From NCBI RefSeq assembly GCF_030129945.1, contig NZ_JARRAF010000043.1, forward strand, positions 1 through 35,280: a stretch of DNA of 35,280 nt. The letters run 5' to 3'. The notes under the pieces are model-generated. The model was given only the letters and a program-made list of their open reading frames with translations. It was not told where the DNA came from and made no database searches. How positions within the stretch are numbered: the stretch's first letter is position 1; the number at the start of each line of letters is the position of its first letter. Position numbers and translations under genes: made by a program. Shown piece by piece: positions 24,915-33,684 of the stretch. Source of the stretch: Parachitinimonas caeni (GTDB lineage Bacteria > Pseudomonadota > Gammaproteobacteria > Burkholderiales > Chitinimonadaceae).

Positions 24915-25895
24915 GTGATCATTGCTCTTGCCCCGATGGAAGGACTCGTTGATGACGTGATGCGCGAAGTCCTGACCCGCTTTGGCGGAATTGACTGGTG
25001 CGTGACCGAATTCATCCGTGTGACCGACACCCTGCTGCCCAATCGCTTCTACCATCGCGTCGCCCCGGAGCTGCTTGCCGGGGCGCAAACCGCCGCTGGC
25101 GTGCCGGTCAGGCTGCAGCTATTGGGTTCCGACCCGATTTGCCTCGCCGACAATGCCGCCAAGGCCGCCTCGCTGGGTGCGCCGGTGATTGACCTCAACT
25201 TCGGCTGCCCCGCCAAGACCGTTAACCGCCACCGTGGTGGTGCGGTGCTGCTGCAAGAGCCGGAGCTGCTGTACCAGATCGTGGCGGAAGTACGTAAGGC
25301 CACGCCAGCCGAGACCCTGGTTACCACAAAGATGCGCTTGGGCTATGCCGATACCTCGCTGGCGCTCGATTGCGCCCGTGCGTTGGACGCCGCTGGCTCG
25401 GCGCAGATCGTGGTGCATGCCCGCACCAAGATGGATGGCTACAAGCCCCCCGCCCACTGGCACTGGATTGCCCGCATCAAGGAGGCGGTCAAAGCCCCGG
25501 TGGTGGCGAATGGCGAAGTCTGGACCATCGCCGACTACCATGCCTGTCGTCGTGAAAGCCATTGTGATGATGTGATGATCGGACGAGGCTTGGTGGCCCG
25601 CCCCGATCTGGCCCGGCAGATCGTCGCCGAGCGGGAAGGGCGGTCCGATGGCGAAGTCAGCTGGCACGCCATGTTGCCGGTACTGCTGGATTTCTACCGC
25701 CAGGTCCGCGCCTCCGTCGAGCCCAAGCACGCCCCCGGCCGGCTCAAACAATGGGTGGGCTATCTCAGGCAAGGTTTTGACGAGGCCGACGAGTTGTTCC
25801 GGCAACTGCGCCAGCAGACAGACCCGGATGAGCTGGAGCGATTTCTGGCGTATAAGATTGAGGGCGTTAGTGACACCAGCTCAAATCACCCGTGA
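24915..25895 (+). CDS. dusC: tRNA-dihydrouridine(16) synthase
   Basis: The 326-residue flavoenzyme reduces uridine in the tRNA D-loop. It begins [13 protein letters not shown], the flavin-phosphate loop typical of DusC, where DusA and DusB differ. The proton-donor cysteine is Cys98 in [11 protein letters not shown]. Further conserved blocks are [28 protein letters not shown] and [16 protein letters not shown]. The C-terminal helical domain contains [23 protein letters not shown], closely matching the E. coli DusC end. The start is GTG at 24915; no upstream ATG fits. The stop TGA at 25893-25895 directly abuts the stop of the convergent gene, giving TGATCA. Confidence 0.92.
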   Translation: MIIALAPMEGLVDDVMREVLTRFGGIDWCVTEFIRVTDTLLPNRFYHRVAPELLAGAQTAAGVPVRLQLLGSDPICLADNAAKAASLGAPVIDLNFGCPAKTVNRHRGGAVLLQEPELLYQIVAEVRKATPAETLVTTKMRLGYADTSLALDCARALDAAGSAQIVVHARTKMDGYKPPAHWHWIARIKEAVKAPVVANGEVWTIADYHACRRESHCDDVMIGRGLVARPDLARQIVAEREGRSDGEVSWHAMLPVLLDFYRQVRASVEPKHAPGRLKQWVGYLRQGFDEADELFRQLRQQTDPDELERFLAYKIEGVSDTSSNHP

Positions 25896-27224
25896 TCACT
25901 TTATCTCTTCTCGTTGGCTTAGGTACTCTCTCGCCAGCTTTCGGGTTTCTTCCTGACAATCAAACAGGCATTCATGGATTATCTCAATATTCAGATGATC
26001 TTCATCCACTAGCCATTCCACGATGTGTTGACGACAGAGCGAACACGGTGTCGTTACGTAGGCCCATTCGAGCAACGGTATTAAGCCGACCGCTGATCGC
26101 TCGCCGACGATAGACAAGATGTGCATGACCGCAGAGTGCGCGGCATGCTCAGAGAGGGGATGCTTGCACAGAAACTCCATCATTGGTGCAACATCTTCCT
26201 GAATGAGATTGTGTTCAAACAGGGCCAGTACTTCGACGGTTTCGTCTCCGAAGCGCCATTCCTTCAGGGCTTCAAGCGCCCATATAGCCAGTTCTCGCCG
26301 CTGAAGGTGCCCAGCTGCCCGGATAGCGGCATGGCGTAGGACCTCGTTCTCAAGGTCCAGCATGGCTTTCAACTTTGGGCTTAAGGTCGGCGGCGCAACC
26401 CCCGAAAATATCTTCAGCAAATCCAAATCAAATTCCGGATCAACGCTTTGATTGAAGGCCGTGAACAATACCTGCCTTTGCTCGGGCGTTGAGCGCCGTC
26501 CGAAACGGCTGAATTGGAATCGGCTTTCACTTGCCTTGTTGCCGGCATTGGCCAGAACCGTGTCGAGCGAGATGTCCTCCCGCTGCGTTGCTGATGGGGT
26601 GCTATCGGCTACTAACGGTATATTTGCATACAAATATGCGGCAATGTCGGGGTCTGTCAGCGCCATTTTCTGCAGGTGTGGCATGGCTTGTTGCAGAAGG
26701 TCTGGGTCATCGGTCAGGTTGTTGATGGTAGGTTGCCGATTGCTTGGGTCGGCACGGAGTGCTGCCCCGCATAGCCGGGCCAAGCGCTCGATGCCTTGCA
26801 GTCCATCTAAAGTGACCAGAACCGTCCCGCAATGCCAGGCACCATTCCACTCTGACAGTATGCGATGGGCAGCAAACCGCAGCCCGCCTTCGGCTTCTCT
26901 CACGCCGGCGCAATAAAGTGATAGTCCTAGATCAAGTAACTGGCCGCTGTCATGACTATCCCAATCCGCCTCAATGGCCTCGGGCAGTTGGGTCAGAATG
27001 GCTTGAGCCAGTTCCGCAAATTCCGGCTCGCCGGCAATTAGCTCCATTAACCAATCGGCCCGGCTGCCTTCGCACTGTGGATCATGAGATTTACAGTGCA
27101 AGCACGCATCCCGAACCAGATCCAATACATCAACCATGCCATGCTCTTTGACATGCCGCATTGCGCGTCCTTGTCCATAGGCAAGGGCTTGTGCAAATTC
27201 GGAGCGGCTCAGGGGAGCGGTCAT
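25896..27224 (-). CDS. HEAT-like helical repeat protein with cysteine clusters
   Basis: I do not recognise a named family for this 442-residue cytoplasmic protein; there is no signal peptide or membrane helix. The second half is a run of helix pairs of HEAT type, for example NEVLRHAAIRAAGHLQRREL, ALEALKEWRFGDETVEVLAL and AAHSAVMHILSIVG. Cysteines cluster at each end: C41-x2-C44-x2-H47-x3-C51 near the N-terminus, and C394-x2-C397-x2-H400 with C419 and C423 near the C-terminus. These could bind zinc. The frame opens to 27407, but ATG 27224 follows GAGGT at good spacing and lies 10 bases after the upstream SnoaL-like stop, implying one transcript. A scaffold or protein-interaction role is the most that can be inferred. 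Confidence 0.7.
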   Translation of the reverse strand: MTAPLSRSEFAQALAYGQGRAMRHVKEHGMVDVLDLVRDACLHCKSHDPQCEGSRADWLMELIAGEPEFAELAQAILTQLPEAIEADWDSHDSGQLLDLGLSLYCAGVREAEGGLRFAAHRILSEWNGAWHCGTVLVTLDGLQGIERLARLCGAALRADPSNRQPTINNLTDDPDLLQQAMPHLQKMALTDPDIAAYLYANIPLVADSTPSATQREDISLDTVLANAGNKASESRFQFSRFGRRSTPEQRQVLFTAFNQSVDPEFDLDLLKIFSGVAPPTLSPKLKAMLDLENEVLRHAAIRAAGHLQRRELAIWALEALKEWRFGDETVEVLALFEHNLIQEDVAPMMEFLCKHPLSEHAAHSAVMHILSIVGERSAVGLIPLLEWAYVTTPCSLCRQHIVEWLVDEDHLNIEIIHECLFDCQEETRKLAREYLSQREEIK

Positions 27225-27234
27225 GGTAACGACC

Positions 27235-27708
27235 TCAGCCCGAATGACTGGACTGGAATTTGGCCAAGCCCTGCATGGCCTGCTGCCGGATCTTGTTCTG
27301 TACCAGGGGGGTCCAGCCGAGCAGGGTGCCTTTGATGCCCAGGGCCTGGCTGGCCCAGCGCCAGAGGTCAAAGCTATCGGTATGACGGACGATCTTGCCG
27401 TTATCAAATTCGAAACGGGCGTCGATACGGTTGACGACTTTGCGGCCGGTGGCCGAGAAGGTGTAAGTCGCTACCCAGTGTGCCTTGCCTTGGTGGTCAT
27501 CTGCTTCCACACCTTCATAAGTCAGCGAGAAGTCTTTGGCACGGCTGCACAGCATGCGCCACATATCACTGGCGGCACGGCCTTGTAGCTGGGTAAAGGC
27601 AGGGTCGGAGAATACGATATTGTCGCCATAGCAGGATGCCATGATTTCGGCATCCAGTTTGGCGAAGGCATCGTAGAAGCGGTGAATCAGTGCGGCGTTG
27701 GGGTGCAT
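27235..27708 (-). CDS. SnoaL/NTF2-like protein
   Basis: The 157-residue protein has the cone-shaped NTF2-like pattern. The opening ALIHRFYDAFAKLDAEIMAS is the classic first helix pair of SnoaL-like proteins. It is followed by YGDNIVFSDPAFTQLQGRAA, DMWRMLCSRA, a WVATYTFSATGRKV strand and RIDARFEFDNGKIVRHTDSFDLWRWASQALG. The last block, with the D-S-F-D-x-W-x-W-A-x-x-A-L-G motif, is shared by ketosteroid-isomerase-like proteins of unknown role. The extra C-terminal tail is basic. The gene is first of a likely pair with the HEAT-like gene (10 bases to its start). The substrate is unknown. Confidence 0.82.
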   Translation of the reverse strand: MHPNAALIHRFYDAFAKLDAEIMASCYGDNIVFSDPAFTQLQGRAASDMWRMLCSRAKDFSLTYEGVEADDHQGKAHWVATYTFSATGRKVVNRIDARFEFDNGKIVRHTDSFDLWRWASQALGIKGTLLGWTPLVQNKIRQQAMQGLAKFQSSHSG

Positions 27709-27791
27709 GGCAGGCTTGGTTGAGTGAGTGTCTCTTGCAAGCTAATGCACCCCTAGGGTGTTGACAAGCGAAGCAGGGTGGCTACGCGCGG

Positions 27792-29699
27792 TCAGGCTTC
27801 GCCCTTCTGTTTCTTTTCAAGCACTTCCCACCGCTCCAACTTCTCGAGTAGTGACATTTCGATTTCCTCGATGCGTGCTTGCCAAGCTTGGGCCTGCTTC
27901 GGGTCTTTGCGGTAGATGTCCGGGTCCAGCAGCTTCTGTTGCAGGTCGGCCTGCTCGGTTTCGAGTGCTTCCAGCTCGCCGGGCAATCGTTCCAGCTCGC
28001 GGGTTTCGTTGTAACTGAGCTTGACGGCGCGGTTGCGTGAGGGTTCTGCCGCTGGTTTGGCGATGTCCTGACGGGCCGGGGTTGCCGCGGCAGCGGCTGC
28101 CTGCATGCGGCTACGCGCGGTCAGCCAGTCTTCATAACCGCCAGCGTTTTCATACAACTTGCCTTCCGGCTCGAAGGCGATGATCTGAGTGACCACATTG
28201 TCGAGAAAAGCTCGGTCATGGCTGACCAGGAATACGGTGCCCGCGTAGTCGATCAGCAGGCTTTCCAGCAATTCCAATGTGTCGATATCCAGATCGTTGG
28301 TGGGCTCATCCAGTACCAATACGTTGGCCGGGCGGGTAAACAGCCGTGCCAGCAACAGGCGGTTGCGCTCGCCACCTGATAGCGACTTGACCGGGCTGCG
28401 TGCCCGTTCCGGCGCAAACAGGAAGTCTTCGAGATAGCTGATGACATGCTTGCGCTCATTGCCGATCTGGATGAAGTCGCTCCCTTTGCTGATGATGTCG
28501 GCGATGGCGGCTTCTTCGTCGAGCGATTCGCGGAACTGGTCGAAGTACGCCACTTCAAGCTTGGAACCGCGTCGTACTGTGCCGCGATCCGGTTCCAGCT
28601 CACCCAGAATCATTTTCAGTAGCGTTGTCTTGCCGGCGCCATTGGGGCCAAGCAGACCGATCTTGTCACCGCGCAGAATGCGGCTGGTGAAGTTGCGGAT
28701 CAGCGTGCGGCCACCAAAGCCTTTCTCGACATTTTCCAGTTCGGCCACCAGCTTGCCGGAGCGCTCGCCGGCGTCCAGTGTGAACTGCACATTGCCCACG
28801 CGCTCGCGACGGGCGGCCCGGTCACGCCGCAATTGTTCCAGTCGCAAGACCCGGCCTTCATTGCGGGTCCGGCGTGCCTCCACGCCTTTACGTATCCAGA
28901 CTTCTTCCTGCGCCAGGAATTTATCGAACTTGCGGTTAACGACGGCTTCCTGCTCCAGCATTTCGGCCTTGCGGGTCTGGTAGGTCGAAAAATTGCCGGG
29001 AAAGCTCATCAGGTTGCCGCGATCCAGCTCAACAATGCGGGTAGCCACCTTGTCGAGAAAGCGCCGGTCGTGGGTGATCAGCAGAACTGCGCCGGGGAAG
29101 TTGTTGAGCAGACCCTCCAGCCATTCAATCGCGCTGATGTCGAGGTGGTTGGTCGGCTCATCCAGCAGTAATACTTCGGGCTCAGACACCAGCGCACGGG
29201 CGAGTGCCACGCGCTTTTTCCAGCCACCCGACAAGGCGCCGACCTTGACGTCGGCATCCAGACCGAGATTCGACAGCGTGGCGGAGATCAGGCTATCGAG
29301 CCGCCAGCCGTCGCGTGCCTCAAGCTCATGTTGCAGTTCGGTCAGCCGCTCCAACGCTGCGGCATCACCGGTGCCGGCGGCGGCCGTGGCGGCATGGTAG
29401 TCGGTCAGCAGTTGCTGCACCTCGCCGAGCCCCTCTGCCACCGTCTCGAATACGCTGGCTTCGGGCCTGAAGGGCGGCTCTTGTGGCACATAGGCGATCC
29501 TGCCCTGATGTGCGATGCGGATTTCCCCGTCATCCAGTTTGATGGCCCCGGCAACAGCCTTCAGCAAAGAGGATTTGCCTGCGCCGTTACGGCCAATCAA
29601 GCCAACCCTTTCGCCAGTTTCCAGCGCAAAGTCGGCATGGTCGAGCAAGGGAACGTGGCCAAAGGCCAGACAGGCGTTTTCTACGGTAAGAACGGGCAT
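27792..29699 (-). CDS. uup: ABC-F ATPase Uup
   Basis: The 635-residue soluble protein has two ATP-binding cassettes and no membrane domain. Cassette 1 shows GRNGAGKSS, LSGGWKKRVALARALV and LLLDEPTNHLD. Cassette 2 shows GPNGAGKTT, LSGGERNRLLLARLF and VLDEPTNDLD. Between them lies the interdomain linker rich in Arg (EEVWIRKGVEARRTRNEGRV), the Uup signature. The C-terminal 70 or so residues form the DNA/ribosome-binding coiled coil (LPGELEALETEQADLQQKLL). Uup family proteins act on ribosomes and affect transposon excision in E. coli. Two start codons are possible: 29708 and 29699. The second, MPVLTVENACLAFG, matches the family better. The upstream tautomerase gene is 62 bases away. Confidence 0.93.
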   Translation of the reverse strand: MPVLTVENACLAFGHVPLLDHADFALETGERVGLIGRNGAGKSSLLKAVAGAIKLDDGEIRIAHQGRIAYVPQEPPFRPEASVFETVAEGLGEVQQLLTDYHAATAAAGTGDAAALERLTELQHELEARDGWRLDSLISATLSNLGLDADVKVGALSGGWKKRVALARALVSEPEVLLLDEPTNHLDISAIEWLEGLLNNFPGAVLLITHDRRFLDKVATRIVELDRGNLMSFPGNFSTYQTRKAEMLEQEAVVNRKFDKFLAQEEVWIRKGVEARRTRNEGRVLRLEQLRRDRAARRERVGNVQFTLDAGERSGKLVAELENVEKGFGGRTLIRNFTSRILRGDKIGLLGPNGAGKTTLLKMILGELEPDRGTVRRGSKLEVAYFDQFRESLDEEAAIADIISKGSDFIQIGNERKHVISYLEDFLFAPERARSPVKSLSGGERNRLLLARLFTRPANVLVLDEPTNDLDIDTLELLESLLIDYAGTVFLVSHDRAFLDNVVTQIIAFEPEGKLYENAGGYEDWLTARSRMQAAAAAATPARQDIAKPAAEPSRNRAVKLSYNETRELERLPGELEALETEQADLQQKLLDPDIYRKDPKQAQAWQARIEEIEMSLLEKLERWEVLEKKQKGEA

Positions 29700-29761
29700 G
29701 GAAATCATTCGGAAACTGGATAAAGACGGTGATTATAAGCCGAGGCTGCCATCAACAGCGC

Positions 29762-30127
29762 CTAGACCATGCTGCCACCAAATGCCTGTCGGCCTGCGCC
29801 AGCGGGTGCATAGGTCACATGGACCTGCTCGGGCCGACGTCTGCATGCATTGGCGACACAGTGAGTGACTGCCAGCATTTGGGTTGTTAGGCTGTCACCG
29901 CTGGGTGGGTGAGCCAGCAGAATCGTTACGAAAACTGGCAGCTCAGCCATGGCAACAGTTGTTTCGTTTTCGGCATAACAGCTGGCTTGCAGATAGCGGA
30001 CCTTTACCCAGGTGCGTCCCGGCGCGCTGCCAAAGACTTTTCCCAGCGCGTCTGCCAGTGCCGAGGCCAGGGTTGGTTCGATTTCGTAGGGTTCTGGAAC
30101 GACCAGTTCGACGTCAATGATCGGCAT
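29762..30127 (-). CDS. Tautomerase-superfamily protein
   Basis: The 121-residue protein begins M-P, leaving the catalytic N-terminal proline after Met removal. The opening PIIDVELVVPEP and later TWVKVRYLQASCYAEN fit the two beta-alpha-beta units of tautomerases. Its length (about twice a 4-oxalocrotonate tautomerase, similar to MIF or CHMI-type enzymes) suggests a fused-dimer form. The second unit reads VFVTILLAHPPSGDSLTTQM and EQVHVTYAPAGAGRQAFGG, whose ending is common in these proteins. No aromatic catabolism genes are nearby, so a role in ring degradation is not supported. The start codon has no strong ribosome-binding site, and AT-rich dyads lie about 80 bases upstream. Confidence 0.72.
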   Translation of the reverse strand: MPIIDVELVVPEPYEIEPTLASALADALGKVFGSAPGRTWVKVRYLQASCYAENETTVAMAELPVFVTILLAHPPSGDSLTTQMLAVTHCVANACRRRPEQVHVTYAPAGAGRQAFGGSMV

Positions 30128-30206
30128 GGATTATGCTCGATTAATCAGACTGGAATCTGGAGATATTCATTTCTCTATAAAATTATCAACCAGGGCCTGA
30201 TTAAAT

Positions 30207-30224
30207 AATCAATTTGTATTGATT
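30207..30224. promoter_or_regulatory. AT-rich dyad upstream of the tautomerase gene
   Basis: AATCAAT (30207-30213) and ATTGATT (30218-30224) pair perfectly around TTGT. An overlapping dyad GATTA-AA-TAATC covers 30199-30210. They lie about 80 bases upstream of the tautomerase start and downstream of the small membrane protein gene, in an AT-rich stretch. They could be operators or a promoter; no factor can be named. Confidence 0.3.
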
Positions 30225-30284
30225 GCTACAATTATAGAGTCGGAAAAATCAGGAGGATTGTTGTAGCTAAGGCTGGCGCTTTAA

Positions 30285-30479
30285 TTAAGCAAGCGTATCT
30301 TTGTTTTGATTCTTTTCTTTTGATCGCTGCCAGATGGTATAAAGAACGGAAGAAATTCCACCTGCAACTATCGCCCGCATCAGGTCTCCATGATGTGGTG
30401 TACTCACCAGCCACGTGTAACCATAAATACCCACGGCCCCCGCTAGCCATTGGATTAGAACTGACTTGGCAATTTTCAT
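30285..30479 (-). CDS. Small two-helix membrane protein
   Basis: The 64-residue protein has two hydrophobic segments (about 6-25 and 36-50), a short HHGD turn and a lysine-rich tail. Both ends are probably cytoplasmic by the positive-inside pattern. ATG 30479 has GGAG eight bases upstream, which supports translation; the overlapping longer frame (30232-30546) lacks these features. No family recognised. It sits alone in an AT-rich islet between the tautomerase and prfC genes, all on the minus strand, with an 18-base dyad about 107 bases upstream. Hypothetical, but likely real. Confidence 0.65.
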   Translation of the reverse strand: MKIAKSVLIQWLAGAVGIYGYTWLVSTPHHGDLMRAIVAGGISSVLYTIWQRSKEKNQNKDTLA

Positions 30480-30585
30480 TATGTTTCTCCAATTGTGTAC
30501 GCCCTATCACGAATATATTTATTGGTTTTAATTGCATTCTTGTCAAGATGCGGTAGTTTTGCTGTGACGTTGCAGGCGTAAGAAA

Positions 30586-30603
30586 TTCAATTAACTAATT
30601 GAA
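30586..30603. promoter_or_regulatory. Perfect 18-base dyad, MarR-like operator candidate
   Basis: TTCAATTA (30586-30593) and TAATTGAA (30596-30603) are perfect complements with a 2-base spacer. The form resembles MarR-family binding sites. It lies about 107 bases upstream of the small membrane protein start and about 80 bases past the prfC terminator. No MarR gene is in the window. Confidence 0.4.
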
Positions 30604-30682
30604 AATAGGGGGTGGTTGACTCTGTTGCTTCGTCAGTTTCAGATATGACAACTCAGCATAAATTCCGGGCCGGATATCAATG

Positions 30683-30710
30683 AAAAAGGCCCGGCGGTTG
30701 GCCGGGCCTT
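30683..30710 (-). terminator. Intrinsic terminator of prfC
   Basis: Ten-base perfect arms 30686-30695 and 30701-30710 (AAGGCCCGGC and complement) form a stem with a 5-base loop. On the minus strand five T residues follow (30687 to 30683). It lies 30 bases past the prfC stop. Confidence 0.93.
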
Positions 30711-30740
30711 GAGGAAGCTGCTGCGGAGGGCTGACTTGGT

Positions 30741-32354
30741 TTACAGCTTCGCAGCATGCTCGCGGGTGTCATGGAACTGGACCTTGGGCCAGCGCTCCTG
30801 CGTCAGCTGCAGGTTGACGCGGTTCGGCGCGAGGTAGGTCAGATTATCTGCGGCATCGCGGGCCAGATTCATGCCGGCGGCTTTTTCAAAATCGGCCAGC
30901 ATGCGGTGGTCGTCGCAGCTGATCCAGCGCGCGGTGTGGATACTGGCGGTTTCGAAGATGGCGTCTACGCCGTATTCGTTTTCCAGCCGGCTTTTCACCA
31001 CTTCAAACTGCAATACCCCCACGGCACCCAGAATGATGTCGGCGCCAGAGATAGGCTTGAATACCTGTACAGCACCTTCTTCGCCCAGCTGTTGCAAGCC
31101 CTTTTGCAGCTGCTTGATCTTGAGCGGGTTACGGATACGGACGGTACGGAATAGCTCGGGGGCGAAAAATGGGATGCCCGTGAAGCTCAGCACTTCGCCT
31201 TCACTGAAACTATCGCCAATCTGGATGTTGCCGTGGTTGGGTACGCCGATGATGTCGCCGGCGTAGGCTTCTTCCACCTGTTCTCGGCTGGAGGCCATGA
31301 AAGTGACCACCGAGTTGGCCGCGACATCGCGCTCCAGTCGCAGGTGTTTCATTTTCATGCCGCGCTCGAATTTGCCAGAACACACACGCAAAAAGGCGAT
31401 ACGGTCGCGGTGTCTTGGGTCCATATTGGCCTGGATCTTGAAGACAAAGCCGGAGAATTTCTCCTCATCTGGATTGACGTCACGAACCGTAGCATTGCGC
31501 AGTTGTGGACCGGGGGCCCAGTCGATCAGGGCATTCAGAATTTCGCGCACGCCAAAGTTATTGATGGCCGAGCCGAAGAAGACGGGGGTTTGAGTACCGG
31601 CAAGGAAGGCTTCCAGGTCAAACGGATGGGAGGCGCCTCTAACCAGCTCCAGTTCCATCCGGGTTTGTTCGATTTCGAGCGGGAACAGCTCATCCAGACG
31701 TGGGTTATCGATGCCTTCAATGACTTCAGCAACTTCCTGCCCGGCTTTGTCTTCGCCCGGCGAGAACAGCATGACCTGGTCTTTGAGGATGTGGTACACG
31801 CCACGGAAGACTTTGCCCATGCCGATGGGCCAGGTGATCGGTGCGCACTGGATCTTGAGTACGGACTCCACTTCGTCCAGCAGCTCCAGATTGTCCCGGA
31901 CCTCACGATCGTACTTGTTCATGAAGGTGACGATGGGCGTATGCCGCATACGGCAGACATTGAGCAGCTTGATAGTCTGTTCTTCCACCCCTTTTGCGGC
32001 GTCAATCACCATCAGGGCGCTATCAACGGCCGTCAGTACGCGGTAGGTGTCTTCCGAGAAATCCTGGTGGCCGGGGGTGTCGAGCAGGTTGATGACATGG
32101 TCACGATAGTCAAACTGCATTACTGATGAGGCTACCGAAATGCCACGCTGCTTTTCGATTTCCATCCAGTCGGAGGTCGCAAACTTGCCGGTTTTCTTGC
32201 CTTTGACCGTACCCGCCAATTGAATTGCGCCCGAGAACAGCAGCAACTTTTCTGTCAGCGTGGTCTTGCCGGCATCGGGGTGGGAGATGATCCCAAAAGT
32301 ACGGCGGCGGGCAACTTCCGTTGCGATCTGGCGGGCAAGCGGGCTATCTGACAT
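30741..32354 (-). CDS. prfC: Peptide chain release factor 3
   Basis: The 537-residue GTPase removes RF1 or RF2 from the ribosome after termination. G1 is SHPDAGKTT (residues 24-32), followed by a K-T-G-K switch region and EKQRGISV (switch 1). G3 is [14 protein letters not shown] and G4 is NKYDRE. The elongation-factor domain 2 carries a [14 protein letters not shown] block. The C-terminal domain contains [23 protein letters not shown], the RF3 signature. The frame is open to 32435, but the ATG at 32354 gives the family-like [20 protein letters not shown]. Monocistronic: a good terminator follows and the upstream gap (32355-32637) holds no convincing gene. Confidence 0.95.
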   Translation of the reverse strand: MSDSPLARQIATEVARRRTFGIISHPDAGKTTLTEKLLLFSGAIQLAGTVKGKKTGKFATSDWMEIEKQRGISVASSVMQFDYRDHVINLLDTPGHQDFSEDTYRVLTAVDSALMVIDAAKGVEEQTIKLLNVCRMRHTPIVTFMNKYDREVRDNLELLDEVESVLKIQCAPITWPIGMGKVFRGVYHILKDQVMLFSPGEDKAGQEVAEVIEGIDNPRLDELFPLEIEQTRMELELVRGASHPFDLEAFLAGTQTPVFFGSAINNFGVREILNALIDWAPGPQLRNATVRDVNPDEEKFSGFVFKIQANMDPRHRDRIAFLRVCSGKFERGMKMKHLRLERDVAANSVVTFMASSREQVEEAYAGDIIGVPNHGNIQIGDSFSEGEVLSFTGIPFFAPELFRTVRIRNPLKIKQLQKGLQQLGEEGAVQVFKPISGADIILGAVGVLQFEVVKSRLENEYGVDAIFETASIHTARWISCDDHRMLADFEKAAGMNLARDAADNLTYLAPNRVNLQLTQERWPKVQFHDTREHAAKL

Positions 32355-32637
32355 GGCGGGTTTCTTATGAGAAGAGCAAAAATGGGGACGCGGATTGTAA
32401 GCCAGCCGCTGTGGCGCGGCAACCACACTGGCCACGCTAAGCTACCGTATCTCCGAGACTTTCCGGGGGGTCAGGTATCAGCAGGCACGCTCAGGTGGAG
32501 GCTGTTGGCTTGGCGTCGTCATTTTGACGGGATTGCGCCGCTTGCTCGCAAAACTGAGGCTGCTTTGCCAGACCCACTCCGGCTTGCAGGACTTTGCCAT
32601 GGCGAGCAGCAGGGATCAGTGCGTGAACACAACCTGG
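32355..32637. other. Gap between prfC and the second solute-binding-like gene
   Basis: This stretch must hold the prfC promoter and the 3' end of the next gene. A plus-strand frame runs through it (32367-32762) but resembles no protein and runs antisense into a real gene. No hairpin with a T-run was noticed. Confidence 0.35.
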
Positions 32638-33414
32638 TTATGGCGTGCCCAGATAACCATGCTGGCGCACGGTCGTCAGATATTCCGGTGACTCCCGTGC
32701 TTCTTCCAAGGCAGCCCAGACCCGGCCGGGTAATTCGGTTGGCAACTTGGCCGCACGGCTGAAAATAAGGAAGTAGGGTTTACGTACCAACGGGGGTTCT
32801 ATCCGTTCAATGACGCCCTGCAAGCGTAACGCGGTGATACCCGAGTCACCATCATTGGTCAGTGTGGCAACGGCATCGACCAGTTTATGCTCCAGCTTGC
32901 GCAGCAACGGCGCTACAGATTTTTCAGACTCTTCATAGGGCACACCCATCTGCTGCAGATCTTTGCTGATGCTGTAACCAAGCTGTATGGCAACGAATCC
33001 CCCGGGTTTCATGCCGGTGAGCTTGCTGCCATCCCAGCTCAGGGGGTCACCTTTGCGCCGGTAGAGCGAATAGCTCTCGAACATGATGCGACGATTGGCA
33101 TCGGGGGTTTTGCCGTCGGCCTGCATCGGGAAAAGGGCGAAGCCGTTGCGCTCGGCATTGAAGGATGCTGACAGGGCACCATCCTTGGTGCCGGCAGCAA
33201 CAGCTGCCAGGCAGCGCTTCCAGGGCAAAGCCTCAATATCGAAGCGCATGGCCAGCTTTTTTTCCACCATCGACAGCAGCACGTTATTGAGGCCGACGCC
33301 GTCCTTCAGCATCCAGGGGGCAGCATCCGTGTCGATCTTGCACAAGTTCAGCTGACCCGCAGCCCATGTCTGGGGGCCAAGCAGCAAAAAGCCTATCAAC
33401 AGTAGTTGTCGCAT
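32638..33414 (-). CDS. Second periplasmic solute-binding-like protein
   Basis: The 258-residue protein has a signal peptide (about 1-18, MRQLLLIGFLLLGPQTWA). The remainder has the solute-binding-3 layout: LNLCKIDTDAAPWMLKDGVG, LLSMVEKKLAMRFDIEALPW with RCLA, then GTKDGALSASFNAERNGF. The second lobe opens with KPGGFVAIQLGYSISKDLQQ, and the end is LPGRVWAALEEARESPEYL. The pattern KRCL-x-x-V-x-x-G-x-x-D-G and the R-x-x-F-x-x-P/F-P strand are typical of the stand-alone periplasmic group rather than transport subunits. The ATG at 33414 has GAGGT at correct spacing. No transport partner genes are adjacent. Unlike the one at 21294 in sequence. Ligand unknown. Confidence 0.8.
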   Translation of the reverse strand: MRQLLLIGFLLLGPQTWAAGQLNLCKIDTDAAPWMLKDGVGLNNVLLSMVEKKLAMRFDIEALPWKRCLAAVAAGTKDGALSASFNAERNGFALFPMQADGKTPDANRRIMFESYSLYRRKGDPLSWDGSKLTGMKPGGFVAIQLGYSISKDLQQMGVPYEESEKSVAPLLRKLEHKLVDAVATLTNDGDSGITALRLQGVIERIEPPLVRKPYFLIFSRAAKLPTELPGRVWAALEEARESPEYLTTVRQHGYLGTP

Positions 33415-33617
33415 TACGCAGACCTCGCTCCTGAAAACCCCGCCTATGCCAGCATAGCCCATTCTCATGCAAGTATTTGATACGGCAGATATTCGTTATC
33501 TGGCCAAGGCCTATGGCGGGGAGGCTGGCCCGAAGTGGCGGTGTCGGCGTCCGGTTCGGCGCAAGCTGGCGCGGGGGCTTGGGGTGACGTTGCGGGCTTC
33601 TATGGGCTGGCCCTGCT

Positions 33618-33626
33618 TGTTACAAT
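33618..33626 (+). promoter_or_regulatory. Extended -10 promoter of cysS
   Basis: TGTTACAAT is an extended -10 (TG-n-TACAAT). It would start transcription about 50 bases before the cysS ATG at 33685. No -35 of quality is seen, which is normal for extended -10 promoters. Confidence 0.5.
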
Positions 33627-33684
33627 CGTCGGCCGCCTTCCGATTGGTCGGAATGGTGTTTTTGTGACATTCAAGGACATCCTA

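Noticed and set aside
27750-27762. Short dyad CACCC-CTA-GGGTG between the uup and SnoaL-like genes
   Set aside because: Arms are only five bases with no T-run, too weak to call a terminator or operator.
30232-30546. A 104-codon frame overlapping the small membrane protein
   Set aside because: The 64-codon frame at 30285-30479 has a better ribosome-binding site and a sensible two-helix product; the longer one has neither.
31233-32126. A 297-codon plus-strand frame opposite prfC
   Set aside because: It lies wholly inside a strongly conserved GTPase gene on the other strand and shows no protein signature.
32367-32762. A 131-codon plus frame in the gap before the second solute-binding-like gene
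   Set aside because: It runs antisense into that gene and its translation resembles no protein.
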